Below, piece after piece: positions 22,741-27,527 of a stretch of DNA of 27,527 nucleotides. Both the position numbers and the translations under genes were made by a program. This DNA is from Pleurobrachia bachei (Eukaryota; Ctenophora; Tentaculata; Cydippida; Pleurobrachiidae). The notes under the pieces were generated by a model. It saw nothing but the letters and a program-made list of their open reading frames with translations. It did no database searches and was not told the DNA's origin. Numbering within the stretch: the stretch's first letter is position 1; each line of letters opens with the position of its first letter. The stretch covers positions 120,823 through 148,349 of the forward strand of contig AVPN01000021.1 of the NCBI GenBank assembly GCA_000695325.1, given 5' to 3'.

Positions 22741-24049
22741 CACCCTGATGACATTTCATATCTCCAACATTCTCACCAACACTCACACATGCAAATCTAC
22801 AGCCCAGTGTGTGATGACAGTCACCCAAACCACTATTTTCCTATCACTAGTTTTCACTCGCGCGCAACGCAAAAAGTACACTCCCCTTCGCGCGCGACAG
22901 GGTCTATACCAAATGTGTGTGTGTAAATCGGATCGGTAAATTATTTTGGTACGTTGTTAATGAAACAAGTGTAAGTCTCGTGTTTTTTGTGTCTCAACTT
23001 TCACGGCATATTGCTGTAGACAAACTGTATGTGGTATTATAACAACTGATGTCTATACCGGAAACTATGTGCTAGCGACCAGGATCGATCTTGGTACCTT
23101 CTGCATGGAAAATAGTCACAAAATGACCCTAAACAGACCAAAAACCCTAATAAACTCACACAAATTGGTTAAACTTACTGCAGTTATAAAATAACGGTTA
23201 ATCTGTAGCAAAAGTCAGGCGGCGTGGCCGGTAGGGTTTAAGGCAAAGCTTATTGACACTGAGAAATTTCAAACGAAGTAACCGACTAACATAGCTGACA
23301 TGTTGTAGGGAGTTTAGGATGTATATACCACGGCTGCACTGGGACCCCGATATACCGGGCAAAAACACTTTCCCTCGAGCATCCAGGTAAATCGGGGTCG
23401 GCTGTTATTCGATATTCCGGTCAATCGAGGGTCCGGTAAATCGAAGGCCCGCTAAATCGAGGTACCGGTAAATCGAAGTTTGACGTGCACCTGGCTCGGA
23501 TTTGCAGTATAAAAACACCACAATCGCTCTTCTAACGTCAGCTATTCGACACGGTTACTTCGTATTACTTTACATTTCTTCCAAATCGCTGGTGAAAACT
23601 ACAAACCGTCCGAGCCGCCTGACAACCCCTTTTTGGGTTTCAAGTTTTCCATTTGATCTTTACTTTGTATTGAGAGGTTTGTATGTTTTAGTTTGAGGTT
23701 ATAACTAGGGTTTAAAAGGTGTTTTGTGTTATTTTGTCATGCAGAAGGTAGCAAGTTCGGAGCTGTTCAACTGCAGGAGAGAATTCAACAAAATGAGACT
23801 ATTTGTTTTGAAACATATTCTAAAAAAAAAAAAAGAAACCCAAGTTGCACAATTATACAATCTGTAAAATTTTAACTGAACATTGAATACTCCTTTTCAC
23901 ATAAATATAAGGGGACCTAAAATTAAGGTCAAGACTGGTAAATTGAATAAAAATGCACACGATATAATAGTCAACCCTATACCACACAAACAACAATAAA
24001 ACTCTCACTTTAAACTATTCCTATATCAGACATTGGGAGGGGCTTTGTG
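22741..24049. other. No gene recognised; repeat remnants
   Basis: Between the Pak array and the glycosyltransferase stop. A pogo-like multimer at about 23337-23485 carries GACCCCGATATACCGGG and four blocks of the GGTAAATCGA(A/G)G type. A possible exon at 23750 (TGCAG then AAGGTAGCAAGTTCG) is open but has no donor or similarity that I recognise. The glycosyltransferase 3' UTR should start at 24049 and run leftward. Confidence 0.5.
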
Positions 24050-25870
24050 TCAGATTGGTCCATTTGAATTCCATATCGTCTGTAATCTTTCTACTGCATC
24101 CCGTGCTATATTGTCCCGTGTATACGTCACCATCATCCGCTGCCTATCCTTCTCACCCAACTCCACCAACTGATCTCTGTTCTCGGCCGCCCATCTCAAC
24201 TTCTCTCTCACCTGCCCCTCACTTATCCTAGCCCACTGGTGTCTCTCCGCGTTCTCCTTACCACCAATAAACCATGGTTGTCCCTGAAACGCCTGTTCTA
24301 AACCGTCAATTTTGATTGTCAGCGGACTGTCCGGATCAACAAACTCCGTCAGCCCCGACCAATAAGGGACGATTGCAGGTGTTCCACCGCTCATTGCTTC
24401 CATCACAGGTCTCCCCCAGCCCTCTCCATGTGTTGCAAGCACAAACACATCAGCTGCTTGATACCCAGCAACTAGATCTGAGTCAGACACAGCTGGCAGG
24501 ATACCAAATCGGACTTGAGGGTACTTTTTTAGGGATTTCTTCTGGGTGGGAGTGAGGGAGGATCGCATGTAGAGGCAGACATCAGATACACCATTTTTAA
24601 ACTCGTTCCCAAAAGCTTTGATTAGGATTTCTATTCCTTTCCGTTTCTCTGATTTGCCGACCATAAAGAATATGACGTCGGATGATCTGCAGTTTCCGAA
24701 TAGGGCTGATCGGACGGTTTTTCGGGCTGCTTCCGTCAGGGTGGTCTCGTATAGCCGCTCATCAAAACCCTCCCTGAAAAGTGGAGTTGTGAAGAGTTAA
24801 CTCAGTTTTAACTAAACTAAATCTACAGGTTTGCCTAATCACGAACATGATTTCTTCACAACTAAAACCGAAATCAAGACACAAAATAACACCCAGAATA
24901 ACAGTATGTAGATTGTAAATAACGAGTTCTGATTGGTTGTTACCTGATCACACTGATAGTCTTCTTAACTCCTGCCTTCTCAAACACCTCCTTAGAAAAC
25001 CTGGATGGAACCCACACCTCATCTAGGTAGGTGTTGATACTATCCGACCACCCGTTGGGAATCCATGTCGTCTCAAACATCGCCCTCCCTATCTTATAAC
25101 TGAGGGGGGGATAAAAGAGTTAGGATTTACTTGGTGACATATACACCTGGCGCCAGATGTCTACATGCCACACGATGGAAGTAAAAACAAATTAATTAAT
25201 TAACTAATTAACGAGCTGTGTACCTTGATTGTTGAAGCCTGGATCCATCATTACTGAACCTCTTATCATAATCAAACGGTTGCTCGCTCAACATAGTAAT
25301 GACCTTCTTACTACCCTTAGCCAAAACCTTATTATACATGACATCCCCTCTTGTAAACGCCTCATCCAGCGCCCTTCGATCCTCAGAAGGAACCCCAAGA
25401 TACACAGAATTAGAATCAAGTTCCAGCTGTGTACCACCCGGCCACCACCCGATATGAATGTACCGCTCCAACGGTACTATAAAGTTAACATTCTCCTGCA
25501 TGAAACCCCGTGCTACATCGTCTGAATCTAGCTTACTAATCCAGAGGACTTGAGGAGCACTGGGATCTGGGCCAAATGTTGATAATTGGTGGTCGTCTAC
25601 TACTACGGGTTTCATGTCTACTATATCTGCTATATCTGGCTGTCGATTTGTTACTCTTGCTACTTCATCGACTTGGTCTGATCTCGCTACATATTCTGAT
25701 CTGATTGGTTCTGTTTTGTGTTTTATCGTTGTTGATGAGTCATCTACAATAAGTCTGGGGAGTGGTGCCGGGGAGGTTTGGTGTTTATGGATCAAATAAA
25801 CGGTTCCGAGGAGGAATAAAAGGAGAGTGGAGATGAAGAGAACACGACTTCTCCTCCAGTGAAGTGTCAT
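24050..25870 (-). CDS. GT4-type glycosyltransferase, type II membrane protein
   Basis: Likely transfers a sugar from a nucleotide sugar in the secretory pathway; the acceptor is unknown. Exons: 25870-25224, 25099-24944, 24773-24050; about 508 aa; phases match. Residues 1-8 are short and basic, 10-27 (VLFISTLLLFLLGTVYLI) form a signal anchor, then a low-complexity stem to ~100, then a GT-B fold. Family features: VPSRFSKEVFEKAGV at the end of the first domain, VGKSEKRKGIEILIKAF at the start of the second, YQAADVFVLATHGEGWGRP, and an EX7E (E-GWGRPVM-E) followed by GGTPAIVPYWSGLTEFV, as in GT4 retaining enzymes. The start ATG is the first in the exon and precedes the anchor directly. No frameshift is seen. 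Intron 2 begins with MITE sequence. It is opposite in strand to Pak and may lie within a Pak intron. Confidence 0.9.
24915..24943 (-). mobile_element. MITE fragment forming a glycosyltransferase splice donor
   Basis: Minus strand: exon ends GTGATCAG at 24944 and the intron starts GTAACAACCAATCAGAACTC then GTTATTTA, i.e. the inner left part of the MITE in sense orientation. Only about 30 bp of the element is recognisable in this 170 bp intron. Confidence 0.75.
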
Positions 25871-26857
25871 TCTGTCTCACATACAGCTTCTCTCAAAGTA
25901 ACTTTTGAAATAGTTTTCTGGTTTTCTTGAGAGTCTGTTTTTTGTGAAGGTTTCTGGTGATGCTGCGTTCTATTTCCTGATCCCTCTGTGGTTGAGTAAA
26001 ATAGGGAGTCCCACTGCGATATAAAGTAAGGTAAGATAAGGATAGTTTCAGAAGATTATAACACGATGAAATTTGTTGAAGACAGTGCGGTCTGGAAGAT
26101 GTTGAAAATTAGGATTGTTTCCAACTGGATTCGGGTTGAAAGTTGTGTGTCACCTCATCATCATAGAACGTCCTGGAATGAAGAAAAGGTTGTTTATCAG
26201 CTGGTGAAGATTAGGGAAATACGGGGCAATTCGATTTGTAGCAAATTGGAATGATCTTTGATTGCAAGATGCAGGCTATTTATTTAAAAAGGAATTTGGG
26301 ACAACAACTATCATTTGTGAGACACAAGTAAGAACAAACACGTCAACAAAACTTCTCATACAGTCGTGTGCGTTTGACGTTTTTGAATTATGAGCTTCAT
26401 GCAAGCCTAACAGAATCACAAGCTCCACCACCACCACTGAGGTTCTAGTTAACTCACACTTGATTCATGTGTGAGTTAACTTTACTAGAACTGAGGTGAG
26501 TGTGGCACCACACTCACCTCAATCACATCACCGCCGGCCTCAATCACCACTCAACCACTCACAAATTTACTAGAACTTCTAGATCAAGCAACTGAACGTG
26601 ATGTTGTGACTTGTGGCCCTGATCTAGAAAGAAAGCTTGCACAGTTTCAATGTAGTTACTAGATGTACAAAGTACAAATATACTAGCTCTACAACTACAG
26701 GAAACTAATGTTGAGACAAATCTCAATATGCACCATAGTTTGAGTATTCATCTCTCACTTTTTATCCAGAAACTGCCTCTCACTCTCTTTCTATATTTCT
26801 CTCTCTTCCCCAGGCCTTATAATCTACTGTGTGTCTCTCAAACTCCCTATCCCTCTA

Positions 26858-26888
<31 letters not shown>

Positions 26889-27527
26889 CTCGCAGAGAGA
26901 GAGAGAGAGAGAGAGAGTCTCTCTCTCTCTCTCTCTTCTCCAGACCTCATGAATCATGATCCGGGTATAAATAAAACACCACTGAAATATGTACAACAAC
27001 GATATATAGAGCCGCACCGAACAATGAGCAATGTACAGCTGGCCCTACGAGCGCCCCCTGTCCCCTAACGTAGCGTGAAAGTGGACAGCGCAGGAGAGAG
27101 AGAAAGGATATCATTCATTTCTCTCAATAATGGTGCGGTCTGCAGAGCGTACGATAACTGTTGTCAGAGCATTGGCCTGACAGTGTAGAGTAGTATCAGA
27201 GCTGCCTGCAGTTGTAGATCATAATAGGTCGTATATATATAGAGTATAGTACACATATAAAACTCTCTATTTGAGCCTGCTACAGCGGGGTCTATGTTGT
27301 CCAGTGTCCAGTAAGAGCTATAAAGCGATCGTGTATAATAACAAATGATGTTAAAAAGCGGTAGACAAAATAGTAGTTATCATTATTACCCTGCTACGCT
27401 GACAGTCACTCGGTATAACTTAAATACTGCTTATATCATTTTTTAAAACATGGCCATCAAGCTGTTTAAAAATTAATATGAAAAGTAAAGTTTTTACCAT
27501 TGAACGAGATACAGTACGGGGGGGGGG
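25871..27527. other. No gene recognised; upstream of the glycosyltransferase
   Basis: Should contain the glycosyltransferase promoter. I see short open stretches without family features, paired hairpins at 26439-26519, a CT-rich then GA-rich then CT-rich tract at about 26845-26940, and a G run at the right edge. No Pak kinase motifs (HRD, DFG, APE contexts) were found on either strand. Confidence 0.5.
26439..26519. repeat. Two adjacent inverted repeats
   Basis: First: GTTCTAGTTAACTCACAC pairs with GTGTGAGTTAAC...CTAGAAC around TTGATTCAT, with a small bulge. Second: AGGTGAGTGTGG (26494-26505) and CCACACTCACCT (26508-26519) are perfect inverted copies around CA. They are separated by only a few bases. 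Confidence 0.85.

Noticed and set aside
23750-23870. Possible Pak exon after TGCAG
   Set aside because: The open stretch runs into an A-rich tract and a stop, with no similarity to Pak and no clear donor.
24316-24555. Plus-strand open frame of 79 codons
   Set aside because: Shadow of the glycosyltransferase exon on the other strand.
26066-26254. 62-codon open frame upstream of the glycosyltransferase
   Set aside because: No family features, and composition resembles the surrounding non-coding sequence.

Overview
Eukaryotic, intron-rich nuclear DNA from an animal. The recognisable genes are the centriole scaffold SAS-6, a tetraspanin, a group I p21-activated kinase (Pak) and a GT4-type glycosyltransferase. 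All are split into small exons (about 50-200 bp) with GT..AG junctions. AT-rich introns, TTAATTAA-rich stretches, abundant minisatellites and short DNA-transposon derivatives point to an invertebrate, possibly a sponge or another aquatic lineage; the exact group is inference.

Layout. 1-750: foldback and pogo-like repeats. 943-13677 (minus): SASS6, whose last-but-few exons are tandemly duplicated (1366-4067). One SASS6 intron of about 7.9 kb (3993-11872) holds a whole plus-strand gene of unknown family (4892-11529). That gene has a charged helical region followed by two copies of a four-Cys, N-glycosylated module; its middle exons are also tandemly duplicated (5923-8014). Its last intron is a 1.1 kb GTCT/GTTT microsatellite. 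13678-14613: region between head-to-head SASS6 and tetraspanin. 14614-16750 (plus): tetraspanin. 16331-18856: third tandem duplication, covering the tetraspanin 3' end and the Pak 5' end. 18773-21001 (plus): Pak N-terminal half (Nck-type motif, CRIB, acidic stretch, PIX-type motif); no kinase domain lies in the window. 20966-22510: minisatellite repeating the last Pak exon end with its splice donor 29 times. 24050-25870 (minus): three-exon GT4 glycosyltransferase, possibly inside a long Pak intron. 25871-27527: no gene recognised.

The main unusual theme is how repeats interact with exon borders. A ~90-120 bp MITE family (ends near CAGGAACCGACCG, core with CCAAT boxes and CACGTG) occurs about ten times, nearly always in introns. 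In three introns of 114-148 bp it makes up two thirds to three quarters of the intron, and in two more places it begins exactly at a splice donor. This resembles introners (transposons that create introns). Separately, minisatellites have amplified a start codon (35 bp unit), a splice donor (53 bp unit) and a perfect CRE site (20 bp unit), all within one gene, Pak. Three 1.1-1.4 kb tandem duplications, each covering whole exons, may be real or may be unmerged haplotypes.
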